From the NCBI GenBank assembly GCA_030266525.1, contig JAJDIC010000066.1, positions 1-11,532 on the forward strand: DNA of 11,532 nucleotides, given 5' to 3'. Source of the stretch: Desulfovibrio sp. OttesenSCG-928-G15. Lineage in GTDB: Bacteria; Desulfobacterota; Desulfovibrionia; Desulfovibrionales; Desulfovibrionaceae. The position numbers and the translations under genes are program-made. The notes below the pieces were generated by a model, which made no database searches, was not told where the DNA came from, and worked only from the letters and a program-made list of their open reading frames with translations. Positions 1-5,553 of this stretch are shown piece after piece (position 1 is the first letter of the stretch; the number at the start of each line of letters is the position of its first letter).

Positions 1-19
1 CGGCTACTGGGGAATTAAG

Positions 20-150
20 AGGGAAAGGGTTGCTTCGCTCCCTTTCCTTTTGGGAGGGAAAGGTTGCTTTGCTTCCTTTCCTTTTTTTGGGGGGGTGCTT
101 TGTTTCCTTTCCTTTTGGGAGAGAGCGGGTTGCTTTGCTTCCTTTTTTTG
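20..150 (+). repeat. Four tandem ~34-bp repeats, first two terminator-like
   Basis: A unit close to GGTTGCTTTGCTTCCTTTCC recurs at about 30, 64, 96 and 130, a period of 32-34 bp. In copy 1, GGAAAGGG (22-29) pairs perfectly with CCCTTTCC (40-47) around a 10-nt loop and is followed by TTTT. In copy 2, GGAAAGG (57-63) pairs with CCTTTCC (75-81) and is followed by seven T. Copies 3 and 4 keep the right arm and the T-run but have degenerate left arms. This looks like an array of intrinsic terminators on the + strand. Reading frame 1 from the window edge has a TAA at 16-18 just before the first hairpin, which fits a gene ending there, but six codons cannot establish that. Confidence 0.6.
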
Positions 151-157
151 GAGTGGG

Positions 158-473
158 AACGGGGGGCGGTTCTGCGCGTTCCCTTGTAAGAATGGCTTGT
201 GCTTTGCGGACGAATTCGTGTTTGCTCGGCTTTTCTTCATGTCTTGCTTGAATAAAGAAAAGTGTTTTTTTGCCGATGAGCTTTTATGAGACGGGCGGGT
301 AGGCATTTTTTTTGCAGGGTATTTTGAGTCCGGCAAAATCTACCTGTTTGCTGTTTTGCCGCGTGTCCTTTTTTTGTGGCGTTTCCTAGGCTGTTTTCGG
401 TGTTTTTAGCCGGAAATTCTCTTGGGCCTGCGTTGCGCGGTATAGTACTGATAATCACAGTGGGGCCATTATT
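158..473. other. Intergenic, no gene recognised
   Basis: This T-rich stretch precedes the lipoprotein gene. Open frames on both strands here are low-complexity and match no family I know. It has a 10-bp perfect palindrome, ACGAATTCGT, at 210-219, and several T-runs without stable stems. A possible -10 box, TATAGT (441-446), precedes the gene at 474, but I see no good -35 box at the right distance. Nothing else can be supported. Confidence 0.5.
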
Positions 474-1295
474 ATGAAACGGCACTATGTTCTTTTGTAT
501 TTTTTTCTGCTGGCCTTGCTGGCCATGACCGGGATGTTTCTTGGGTGCAGTTCCAGCCAGGCTTTTGCCGCTTCTTCGCCCGGACTTGCAGGGGGAGAGC
601 CGGGGGGTGATGCCATCTATGTTGCCTCCAACAATTATGTTGTTCCGGCAACCACCTACACCCGCCCCAATAACAGCAATAATCCCAAGGACGGCATGTG
701 GCAGCAATATGTAGGCAGAACTCCCGCTTTCGCAAACTGTTCGCCCTGTGCGGAGTCTCCTTCCTACAAATCTTCCGGGAAAAGGGTTTCCAAAAAGCCC
801 AAAAAGGCTGTGCGCCGTACTGCCACCAAGAAAAAATCGACCAAATCAACCAAATCGACCAAGCGGCGGAGCGTCGCGCTGCCGCCGGTACAGGCAGATC
901 TCTTCCCCGATGCCATTTGCCCTCCCGGTTGCGTGCCGGAAGCCAGGTCCGGCAGGGGTGCGCCCCGTATAGGCAGCTTGCGTGACTCTGTGGAAGCGGC
1001 ACCCTCCCGCGCTGTCGGCAATCCGGTCAAGGCCGCGCCGTCCGCAGCAAACGTAAAGCAAAGCCCCCCGCCGCAGATTACGGTGGAACCGGTCACAGAG
1101 GGCAAAGTAAACGGAACCGCTTCCACTGTAAGCGGAACAGTATCTGCCAATGATACCTCTTCCCTGCGGGTAGAGAGCCGCGGGCCGCAACCCGCTTCAA
1201 CCGTTGTGCCGAGCGTTTCCATGGTGCCCGCGGCTGTTACCGCCGGTTCGGCAGAAAGTTCTGTCAAGGAAGCGCCCGCAAACACGACGCCCTGA
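474..1295 (+). CDS. Predicted lysine-rich lipoprotein, function unknown
   Basis: This encodes 273 residues. The N-terminus is a lipoprotein signal peptide: MKRH, a hydrophobic core (residues 5-23) and a lipobox ending FLGC with Cys25 as the predicted lipidated residue. Ser at +2 would suit outer-membrane sorting. No catalytic domain is recognisable. Residues ~99-133 are very rich in Lys/Arg/Ser/Thr, including KSTKSTKSTK from three 9-bp repeats at 834-860, and resemble histone H1-like tails. The rest is Ala/Ser/Pro/Thr/Val-rich and probably disordered. Four later cysteines include a CSPC pair near residue 90. I see no clear Shine-Dalgarno before the ATG; this start is chosen because it gives an intact signal peptide. 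The gene converges on cobS. The basic region could contact peptidoglycan, LPS or another polyanion; that is inference. The coding call is fairly sure, the function open. Confidence 0.72.
   Translation: MKRHYVLLYFFLLALLAMTGMFLGCSSSQAFAASSPGLAGGEPGGDAIYVASNNYVVPATTYTRPNNSNNPKDGMWQQYVGRTPAFANCSPCAESPSYKSSGKRVSKKPKKAVRRTATKKKSTKSTKSTKRRSVALPPVQADLFPDAICPPGCVPEARSGRGAPRIGSLRDSVEAAPSRAVGNPVKAAPSAANVKQSPPPQITVEPVTEGKVNGTASTVSGTVSANDTSSLRVESRGPQPASTVVPSVSMVPAAVTAGSAESSVKEAPANTTP
834..860 (+). repeat. Three 9-bp tandem repeats inside the lipoprotein gene
   Basis: AAATCGACC, AAATCAACC and AAATCGACC follow one another in frame and encode Lys-Ser-Thr three times (residues 121-129). Copy number could change by slippage without breaking the frame. 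Confidence 0.8.
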
Positions 1296-1311
1296 CACTG
1301 GCTCTGTTGAG

Positions 1312-1347
1312 TTTGCCGCTAACGGAAAATCTCGAAGTTACTCTGCT
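1312..1347 (+). repeat. Dispersed repeat, copy 1
   Basis: It reads TTTGCCGCTAACGG, then AAAATCTCGAAGTTACTCTGCT. The second half matches copy 2 (1435-1483) at all but one position over about 20 bases. The first half is a weak CCG-loop-CGG hairpin. Immediately after, ACTCTG-CTC-CAGAGT (1340-1354) forms a further small hairpin. Confidence 0.6.
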
Positions 1348-1380
1348 CCAGAGTCGACAGAACATGGCCCACCACAAATA

Positions 1381-1416
1381 ACGGGGCAGACGGAAAATGT
1401 ATTCCGCCTGCCCCGT
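1381..1416 (-). terminator. Strong hairpin between convergent genes, likely cobS terminator
   Basis: ACGGGGCAG (1381-1389) pairs with CTGCCCCGT (1408-1416). After one A-C mismatch, CGGAA (1391-1395) pairs with TTCCG (1402-1406) around a 6-nt loop. On the minus strand the stem is followed by TTATTTGT, a weak U-tract suiting termination of rex-cobS transcripts. On the + strand the following bases are not T-rich, so termination of the lipoprotein gene here is less certain. Confidence 0.6.
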
Positions 1417-1434
1417 CGCTCGTTCGGCAGAGAG

Positions 1435-1483
1435 TGCCTTGTTTTGCCGTTACGCGGCAGGCAAATCTCAAAGTTACTCTGCT
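1435..1483 (+). repeat. Dispersed repeat, copy 2
   Basis: It starts with TGCCTTG, has a hairpin-forming TTTGCC...GGCAAA (1443-1448 with 1460-1465), and ends ATCTCAAAGTTACTCTGCT directly against the cobS stop codon. It shares its right half with copy 1 and its left half with the inverted copy at 4698-4730. Confidence 0.6.
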
Positions 1484-2233
1484 TTAGTGGCCCTGCGCGG
1501 CGCAGGCTGCCAGAAATACAAGCTCTCCTGCGCTAATCAGAAAGCCGAAGAAGTCACCGTTGTAACCGCCCTCTCTGGCTGAAATCCGGTAAAGGAAGAA
1601 GAGAAGGGCGCAAACTCCGGCCAGGGAAGCCCAAAAGGCAGCCCAGCCCATACAAAGCGGGCCAACCAGAACCACAAGCGCCAAAGCCAGAGCCAGGGCG
1701 CTTTGCCGGGGCGCAGTTGCGAGAATGGCACCGAGCGAGGCTTCCGGGGAACTATGGGTCAGCCGGGTGAAAAAAATGGGCAGGCAGCGGGCCAGCAGCG
1801 GGGCGGCAAAAAGGGGAGCATAAAGGCTTTGCTGCAATAACAGATAGACGCACAGCATCTGCCCGCAAAGGGCCATGCATATTCCTGTGGCTCCGAAAAC
1901 GCCCGTACGGCTGTCCTTGAGCACGGCGCGAAACTCCCGGCCATGTTTGCCGCTGCCGAGCGCGTCCAGAATGTCTGCCAGGCCGTCAAGATGCAGGGCG
2001 CGGGTAAGCCAGAGCGACAGGCCTACATACAACCAGGCTTGAAGCAGCGCGGGCAGGCCGGTAAGGCAAAAGGCAAGGGGCAGCGTAAGCAGGCAGCCAA
2101 GCAGCCCTCCCACCAGCGGGTAATAGATAACAGAGCGGGAAAGAGCCTCTTTATCTGCCGCAACAGCAGGGCCGAGCCGGGTAAGAAAGCTTAGGGCGAG
2201 CAAAAAGGGTTGCAGACAGGTGTTGCGTTTCAA
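1484..2233 (-). CDS. cobS: Adenosylcobinamide-GDP ribazoletransferase (cobalamin synthase)
   Basis: CobS is an inner-membrane enzyme that joins adenosylcobinamide-GDP and alpha-ribazole (or its phosphate) in the last stage of adenosylcobalamin synthesis. The 249-residue product has the usual family size and several hydrophobic segments. Family motifs are visible: PFLLALSFLTRLGP near the N-terminus, YYPLVGGLLG (37-46), LHLDGLADILDA (80-91), KDSRTGVFG (106-114) and the C-terminal YNGDFFGFLISAGEL. The start is a TTG 12 bases after the rex stop. An in-frame stop, the rex TAG itself, excludes a longer form, and no ATG or GTG gives a full N-terminus. No Shine-Dalgarno is apparent, so translation probably depends on coupling to rex. 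Sulfate reducers use corrinoids heavily, which fits its presence, but no other cobalamin gene is in the window. Confidence 0.92.
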   Translation of the reverse strand: MKRNTCLQPFLLALSFLTRLGPAVAADKEALSRSVIYYPLVGGLLGCLLTLPLAFCLTGLPALLQAWLYVGLSLWLTRALHLDGLADILDALGSGKHGREFRAVLKDSRTGVFGATGICMALCGQMLCVYLLLQQSLYAPLFAAPLLARCLPIFFTRLTHSSPEASLGAILATAPRQSALALALALVVLVGPLCMGWAAFWASLAGVCALLFFLYRISAREGGYNGDFFGFLISAGELVFLAACAAQGH

Positions 2234-2244
2234 AAGACAAACGC
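2225..2244 (-). promoter_or_regulatory. Hairpin at the rex stop / cobS start junction
   Basis: On the minus strand GCGTTT (2239-2244) pairs with AAACGC (2225-2230) around an 8-nt loop that contains the cobS TTG start codon. With the 12-nt gap and no Shine-Dalgarno, this could help restrict cobS translation to ribosomes finishing rex. Six base pairs is a modest stem. Confidence 0.35.
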
Positions 2245-2245
2245 T

Positions 2246-2878
2246 CTAGTTTTTTTGTGAAGAAATGGTAAAGGCCAGAGAGTACAGGTGGTGGAAAAAG
2301 TCTACATATTCCACGGTAACGTCCTCAGGTACGGAAATTCTGGCCGGAGCATAGTTGAGAATGCCTTTGATGCCCGCTTCCACAATATGGTTGGCAGCGC
2401 GTTGCGCCCGTTCCGGCGGGGTGGCTATGATACCGAGGCGCACGTCCAGATCGGCCACTTTTTCCTTGAGGCGTCTGGTACAGACAACTTCCAGGCCGGC
2501 TATCTCTTCCCCGATTTTAAATGGGTCGCAATCAAACGCGCCAACAACGGGAAAGCCATGCTGGGCGAAAGCCCGGTGCCCGAGAAGCGCCCTGCCCATG
2601 TTGCCTACGCCGACGATAACGCAGTTCCACTGGCGGTCTATGCCAAGAGAATGGGAAATGGACTTGATAAGCTCGCGTACATTATAGCCGACACCGCGCA
2701 CGCCGAATTCCCCGAAATAGGTGAGGTCCTTGCGGATTTGTGAGGCGTTTACGTTGCAGGCGTCTGCCAGGGGGCCGGAGGAAATAACCTCTACGCCTTC
2801 CAGTTTCAAACTTTCCAGTACCTGCAAATAAATGGACAGGCGTTCAATGGTTGCGCGGGGAATATGCTCGGTTTTCAT
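2246..2878 (-). CDS. rex: Redox-sensing transcriptional repressor Rex
   Basis: Rex is a cytoplasmic dimeric repressor that binds DNA when NADH/NAD+ is low and is released by NADH. The product is 210 residues, the normal size. The winged-helix region has the signature QIRKDLTYFGEFG (47-59) followed by VRGVGYNV. The Rossmann domain has the glycine motif GVGNMG (90-95) and an acidic AFDCDP (114-119) at the end of the second strand, and a C-terminal domain-swap helix is present (HHLYSLAFTI). It has its own sigma-70-like promoter upstream and a gap from the atp terminator, and forms a two-gene unit with cobS. In Desulfovibrio vulgaris Rex represses sat (sulfate adenylyltransferase). Here a Rex-like site sits at the promoter of the neighbouring atp genes. 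The ATG has no strong Shine-Dalgarno, but the protein starts as the family does. Confidence 0.95.
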   Translation of the reverse strand: MKTEHIPRATIERLSIYLQVLESLKLEGVEVISSGPLADACNVNASQIRKDLTYFGEFGVRGVGYNVRELIKSISHSLGIDRQWNCVIVGVGNMGRALLGHRAFAQHGFPVVGAFDCDPFKIGEEIAGLEVVCTRRLKEKVADLDVRLGIIATPPERAQRAANHIVEAGIKGILNYAPARISVPEDVTVEYVDFFHHLYSLAFTISSQKN

Positions 2879-2968
2879 AGCGATAGTTCACAATTACAAA
2901 GTAATAATTAAAGCGCGGGTGGCGCGTTGCGTAACAATATTTCAAAATACAAATGCCCGTACAAGAAC

Positions 2969-2997
2969 TGTATACAATTCCTGTAGGCAATTATCAA
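2969..2997 (-). promoter_or_regulatory. Sigma-70-type promoter for rex-cobS
   Basis: On the minus strand TTGATA (2992-2997), a 17-bp spacer and TATACA (2969-2974) match the consensus at 5/6 and 4/6. Transcription would start near 2962, giving a leader of about 85 nt before the rex ATG at 2878. Confidence 0.65.
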
Positions 2998-3058
2998 CCG
3001 GGCAAATTGGCTTTTCCGGGCTGGCTGCTTCTTCTGTTTTGCTTTTCCGGGCATTCAT

Positions 3059-3094
3059 AAAAAAAAGGAGGCCACAGCCAGAGCTGTAGCCTCC
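3059..3094 (-). terminator. Intrinsic terminator of the atp operon
   Basis: On the minus strand GGAGGC, one mismatch and ACAGC pair around a 4-nt loop, as seen on the + strand at 3067-3078 against 3083-3094. Eight T (complement of 3059-3066) follow at once. It lies 23 bp after the atpE stop. Confidence 0.9.
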
Positions 3095-3117
3095 GGTGGA
3101 ATCAGGCTATCCGGCAA

Positions 3118-3465
3118 TTAACCGGCGAGAGGAGCGGCCAAGGGGTTGGCGAAAAGCAGGATCATGTTCACGACCAGGGCGTAAATAGCCAGGGATTCGA
3201 TGAAGGCAAGACCCAGAATGAGGGTAACCATCAGTTTGCCGCCGGCTTCAGGGTTGCGGGCGGTGCCTTCGCAGGCGGCCTTGAGGCCCATGCCCTGGCC
3301 GATGCCACAACCGGCAGCGGCAATAGCCATGCCGATGGCGGCAGCAAGGTACGCGGAGCCGATGGCGCCGTTACCCATATAGCGGGGGCCGTCAGCGGCA
3401 AATGCAACGCTGGCAAGGGCGAAAAGACCGATCAGGCTAAGGGTGATGGTGAGCAACTTACGCAT
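3118..3465 (-). CDS. atpE: F0F1 ATP synthase subunit c, with signal-like N-terminus
   Basis: Subunit c forms the membrane rotor ring of ATP synthase. The 115-residue product is longer than a standard c subunit (about 80) because residues 1-23 look like a cleavable signal peptide (basic MRK, hydrophobic core, AFA before A24-D25). The mature part has the usual two helices: the first with Gly-rich GCGIGQGMG (52-60), then the polar loop ARNPEAGGK (69-77), then the second with the ion-binding Glu90 in FIESLAIY (88-95). Gln57, Glu90, Ser91 and Tyr95 occupy positions that bind Na+ in Ilyobacter-type rings, but Leu92 replaces the Thr there, so the coupling ion is open. AAGGAG (3472-3477) stands 6 nt before the ATG. 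It is the last gene of the atp unit and is followed by a terminator. Confidence 0.95.
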   Translation of the reverse strand: MRKLLTITLSLIGLFALASVAFAADGPRYMGNGAIGSAYLAAAIGMAIAAAGCGIGQGMGLKAACEGTARNPEAGGKLMVTLILGLAFIESLAIYALVVNMILLFANPLAAPLAG

Positions 3466-3490
3466 GTAACACTCCTTGAGTTATATGTTG

Positions 3491-3535
3491 TGGTCAGTAG
3501 TGACCATTCCCCTATGGTTGCGGCTGCATGAGCCG
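3491..3535 (-). promoter_or_regulatory. Two small hairpins in the atpB-atpE gap
   Basis: In the 73-nt gap, TGGTCA pairs with TGACCA around 4 nt (3491-3506), and CGGCT pairs with AGCCG around 5 nt (3521-3535). They end 13 nt before the atpE Shine-Dalgarno. The c subunit is needed in many copies per complex, so an RNA element that raises atpE expression or stabilises the 3' mRNA would make sense here, but that is inference. Confidence 0.4.
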
Positions 3536-3538
3536 GTA

Positions 3539-4204
3539 TTAATGCGCGTGCTCCATCGCGCCTTGCAGGTACAGCATGGTGAGCATGTAGAAGATGAAGG
3601 CCTGCAAGCTTTTGGCAAGAAGGAACAGGAAATAGGTGGGCAGCGTGGCCACCAGCGGCGCCATGGTGAAAAAGAGCAGAAGCACGATTTCTTCACCGCG
3701 GATGTTGCCGAAAAGACGAAGGGTCAGCGAAAGGGGGCGGGCCGCGTGGCTGATAAGTTCAATAGGCAGCATCAGGGGAACCAGCGGAAGCATGGGGCCC
3801 ATGAAGTGTTTGATATAGCCGGGACCCCAGCGGCGCAGGCCGACAAAGTTGTAATAGCAAAAAACAAACAGCGCCATGGCGGCGTTGGTGTTGATATTGG
3901 CCGTGGGCGCGTCACAGAAAGGCAGCAGCCCGAGCAGGTTCTGGGTAAGAATGAAAAGGAAGATAGCGCAGAGCAGGGGGTAAATGGTTCTGCCCTTTTC
4001 ACCGATGGTGTTGACGGTGAAGGTTTCCAGCCCGTCAATGATGACTTCCATGAAGTTTTGCAGTCCGGTGGGCACAAGCTTCATTTTGCCCCGGAGCATG
4101 AAACCCACGACAAAAAGGATGGCCATGGCACACCAGGTGTAGAAGATGTGCTTGTATGGTTCGCCGATACCCAAGAGTGTGGAAAGAAGAACTGGATGCT
4201 CCAT
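3539..4204 (-). CDS. atpB: F0F1 ATP synthase subunit a
   Basis: Subunit a is the membrane stator that provides the two ion half-channels against the c ring. The product is 221 residues with at least five hydrophobic segments. The essential arginine is Arg163 in SLTLRLFGN (159-167), and the family region [14 protein letters not shown] precedes it with Glu149. Near the C-terminus [17 protein letters not shown] matches the conserved last helix, with Gln201. A good Shine-Dalgarno, AAGGAGG (4214-4220), lies 9 nt before the ATG and overlaps the end of atpI, so the two are closely coupled. Genes for the F1 part and for subunit b are absent here; in Desulfovibrio vulgaris, as I recall, they lie elsewhere. 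Confidence 0.96.
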   Translation of the reverse strand: MEHPVLLSTLLGIGEPYKHIFYTWCAMAILFVVGFMLRGKMKLVPTGLQNFMEVIIDGLETFTVNTIGEKGRTIYPLLCAIFLFILTQNLLGLLPFCDAPTANINTNAAMALFVFCYYNFVGLRRWGPGYIKHFMGPMLPLVPLMLPIELISHAARPLSLTLRLFGNIRGEEIVLLLFFTMAPLVATLPTYFLFLLAKSLQAFIFYMLTMLYLQGAMEHAH

Positions 4205-4208
4205 GAAG

Positions 4209-4655
4209 CTATGCCTCCTTAACGGGTTTGCGCGAGAACCTCGAAATCCCCCACAACGCTATGCTTATCACTGCGGAGGTCAGCCCGACCAGCAAGGGCG
4301 CAACAGGCGCCCCGAGCCAGACTATGAGGGCAAAAAGTACCACGCCTATAAGCAGCATTCGCAAAGAAAAGCCCAAAAAGAGCCGCATGGCGAGAGCTGC
4401 GGAAAATTCAAGATGCACCATGCCCTGGGCCACTTTGGCTACGTGCCACAGGCTGTAAGTGGCTAAGGCCGCGCCAGCGCCAAAGGCCAGGGGCCACGCG
4501 CTGAGCCAGATAAAGAGCAGCCCCAGGGTCAGCCCCGCCGCCGTAACCATAAGCTGGACGCATACCATATGTCTGACAACCGGCAGGGTGAAGCCAAAGC
4601 TGTACAGACGGCGTTCAAGAGCAAGGCGCAAAGCGGAAATTTGGGCAAACGGCAT
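4209..4655 (-). CDS. atpI: ATP synthase subunit I-like membrane protein
   Basis: This encodes 148 residues with four hydrophobic segments and a basic C-terminus ([11 protein letters not shown]). Size, topology and position between atpZ and atpB match AtpI/ATP synthase I proteins, which help assemble the c ring and have been linked to cation transport. Sequence motifs in this family are weak, so the call leans on context. The frame is open to a TTG at 4895, adding 80 residues, but that extension is hydrophilic, unlike the family, and runs through a dispersed repeat and 250 bp of otherwise non-coding sequence. I chose the ATG at 4655, although its Shine-Dalgarno is weak. The stop lies 4 nt before the atpB start. 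Confidence 0.8.
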   Translation of the reverse strand: MPFAQISALRLALERRLYSFGFTLPVVRHMVCVQLMVTAAGLTLGLLFIWLSAWPLAFGAGAALATYSLWHVAKVAQGMVHLEFSAALAMRLFLGFSLRMLLIGVVLFALIVWLGAPVAPLLVGLTSAVISIALWGISRFSRKPVKEA

Positions 4656-4910
4656 GGCATATCCGGTGGACGAAGCGTCCGGTTGAGAACCGTTTCGCTT
4701 TGAGATTGCCGTCTTACGGCAGACAAGGCACACAAAGGAGTGCGCCGAATCGCCCAGGTCAATCTCGCGGGCCTTGCGCAACGCGGTGCGGCAAGGCCGG
4801 AGCATTTTTTTGAACCATTCAGGTGAAGGCCGAAATGCTCTCCTGTCTGCGCTGGCCGGACCAAGGATGGAACCGGCTTGAAAAAATCCGGTCAAGGCGC
4901 GTAGTTGACG
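4656..4910 (-). other. 255-bp gap between atpZ and atpI holding a repeat
   Basis: Genes of this operon usually sit closer together. The gap has an inverted copy of the dispersed repeat (4698-4730) and no terminator-like structure with a T-run on the minus strand. One frame stays open across it in phase with atpI, probably by chance. It may be a repeat-element insertion or an extended spacer. Confidence 0.45.
4698..4730 (-). repeat. Dispersed repeat, copy 3 (inverted)
   Basis: Read on the minus strand it is TGCCTTGTCTGCCG, TAAGA, then CGGCAATCTCAAAG. It shares TGCCTTG, the GCCG-loop-CGGC hairpin and ATCTCAAAG with copy 2 at 1435-1473, but not the following TTACTCTGCT. Confidence 0.55.
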
Positions 4911-5246
4911 TTATTCGGGCTTGTCGCCCCGGCTTTTTCCGGCCCGGGCTGTTTCGTCCCGGCTTTTGTCAGACGGCTGCGGGGCAGCGCCTGTTCCGCC
5001 GTCCTGCTTCTGGGCGGAAATGAGCCGCTTTGTGTCAACATACACGTTTTTGTACCCGGCGATTATTCCCATAACCATAAAGATAATGGTCAACCAGGGG
5101 GAGGTGCCGAGCCAGTCATCAAGAAAATATCCGATAACGGTGCCCACGGCTATGCCGCTGACAAGGTGGAGACCTATGGTGCCCGCGTGGGACATGACGT
5201 TGATATAGGCCGGGTCCGTTATCTTGAAAAGTTTGAGCAACCACAT
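4911..5246 (-). CDS. atpZ: AtpZ-like ATP synthase accessory protein
   Basis: The 111-residue product has two central hydrophobic hairpin segments: GTIGLHLVSGIAVGTVIGYF, then DDWLGTSPWLTIIFMVMGIIAGYKNVY. The pattern G...GyflDdwlGtsPwltiifmv.GiiaGykN is typical of the AtpZ/ATPase_gene1 family (PF09527), encoded at the start of atp operons and associated with AtpI in Mg2+/Ca2+ transport or c-ring assembly. The C-terminal ~40 residues are charged, low-complexity and probably disordered. I chose the ATG at 5246; the frame opens six codons earlier at a TTG (5264), which cannot be ruled out because neither has a strong Shine-Dalgarno. It is the first gene after the predicted atp promoter. Confidence 0.85.
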   Translation of the reverse strand: MWLLKLFKITDPAYINVMSHAGTIGLHLVSGIAVGTVIGYFLDDWLGTSPWLTIIFMVMGIIAGYKNVYVDTKRLISAQKQDGGTGAAPQPSDKSRDETARAGKSRGDKPE

Positions 5247-5344
5247 GAAAGGCCTGCAATGCAACTGCCGGAAGTGCCGTGCCGGGGTCGCGTCTTGGGG
5301 CGGCCCGAAGGTGGCCCGGGTCGGCCTGAAGCCTTTCAGACGGC

Positions 5345-5362
5345 TCGTGCTTCAATTCACAA
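5345..5362 (-). promoter_or_regulatory. Candidate Rex operator at the atp promoter
   Basis: On the minus strand TTGTGAATTGAAGCACGA matches the Rex consensus TTGTGAA-N4-TTCACAA at 11 of 14 defined positions, with a perfect left half. It lies at about +3 to +20 from the predicted atp start site, a usual place for a repressor. The rex gene is the next unit downstream of this operon. Confidence 0.5.
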
Positions 5363-5371
5363 GATGCAGTG

Positions 5372-5400
5372 CATCTACCACGCGGGGGTGAGAAGGTCAA
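5372..5400 (-). promoter_or_regulatory. Promoter of the atpZIBE operon
   Basis: On the minus strand TTGACC (5395-5400), a 17-bp spacer and TAGATG (5372-5377). The -35 box is strong (5/6), the -10 box weak (3/6). The start site would be near 5365, leaving a leader of about 120 nt before atpZ. Confidence 0.5.
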
Positions 5401-5414
5401 GTTTTTGGGGAGTA

Positions 5415-5447
5415 TTTTTACTCGGTCCGGGGTCTCTTTTTACTCGG
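5415..5447. repeat. Direct repeat TTTTTACTCGG, 22-bp period
   Basis: TTTTTACTCGG occurs at 5415-5425 and again at 5437-5447, exactly 22 bp apart (two helical turns). The repeats lie between the divergent atp and small-protein promoters, about 50-80 bp upstream of the predicted atp start site. This fits an activator binding on one face of the helix, or phased A-tracts. Confidence 0.55.
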
Positions 5448-5486
5448 CGCACAGCCGCGCGGGTGGGTGGAAATCAAGAAAAAAGC

Positions 5487-5517
5487 TTGACTTTGCCGTG
5501 CTATCGGGCAGTATAAC
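5487..5517 (+). promoter_or_regulatory. Promoter for the 45-residue membrane protein
   Basis: TTGACT (5487-5492) and TATAAC (5512-5517) are near-consensus boxes, though the 19-bp spacer is long. The start would be near 5524, 30 nt before the ATG. The 14 bases CTTGACTTTGCCGT at this -35 region recur exactly at the rplU promoter. Confidence 0.5.
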
Positions 5518-5553
5518 TCTGGTTTGAACGAACAGCATGAGGAGGAATGCACC

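Noticed and set aside
4..336. A 110-residue lysine/proline-rich frame on the minus strand
   Set aside because: It runs through the tandem terminator-like repeats, has low-complexity composition and no family resemblance; the openness comes from the purine-rich strand of the repeats.
2876..2893. Rex-like half site TTGTGAA just before the rex ATG
   Set aside because: The other half of the palindrome is missing (about 1 of 7 matches), so it does not support autoregulation.
3010..3052. Direct repeat GCTTTTCCGGGC, two copies 31 bp apart
   Set aside because: It lies past the atp terminator and upstream of the rex promoter with no clear geometry; too short to interpret.
3476..4222. A 248-residue + strand frame opposite atpB
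   Set aside because: It is the antisense shadow of atpB, which has unmistakable subunit a motifs.
4656..4895. N-terminal extension of AtpI from a TTG
   Set aside because: Hydrophilic, unlike the family, no Shine-Dalgarno, and crosses a dispersed repeat. The ATG at 4655 fits the known size better.
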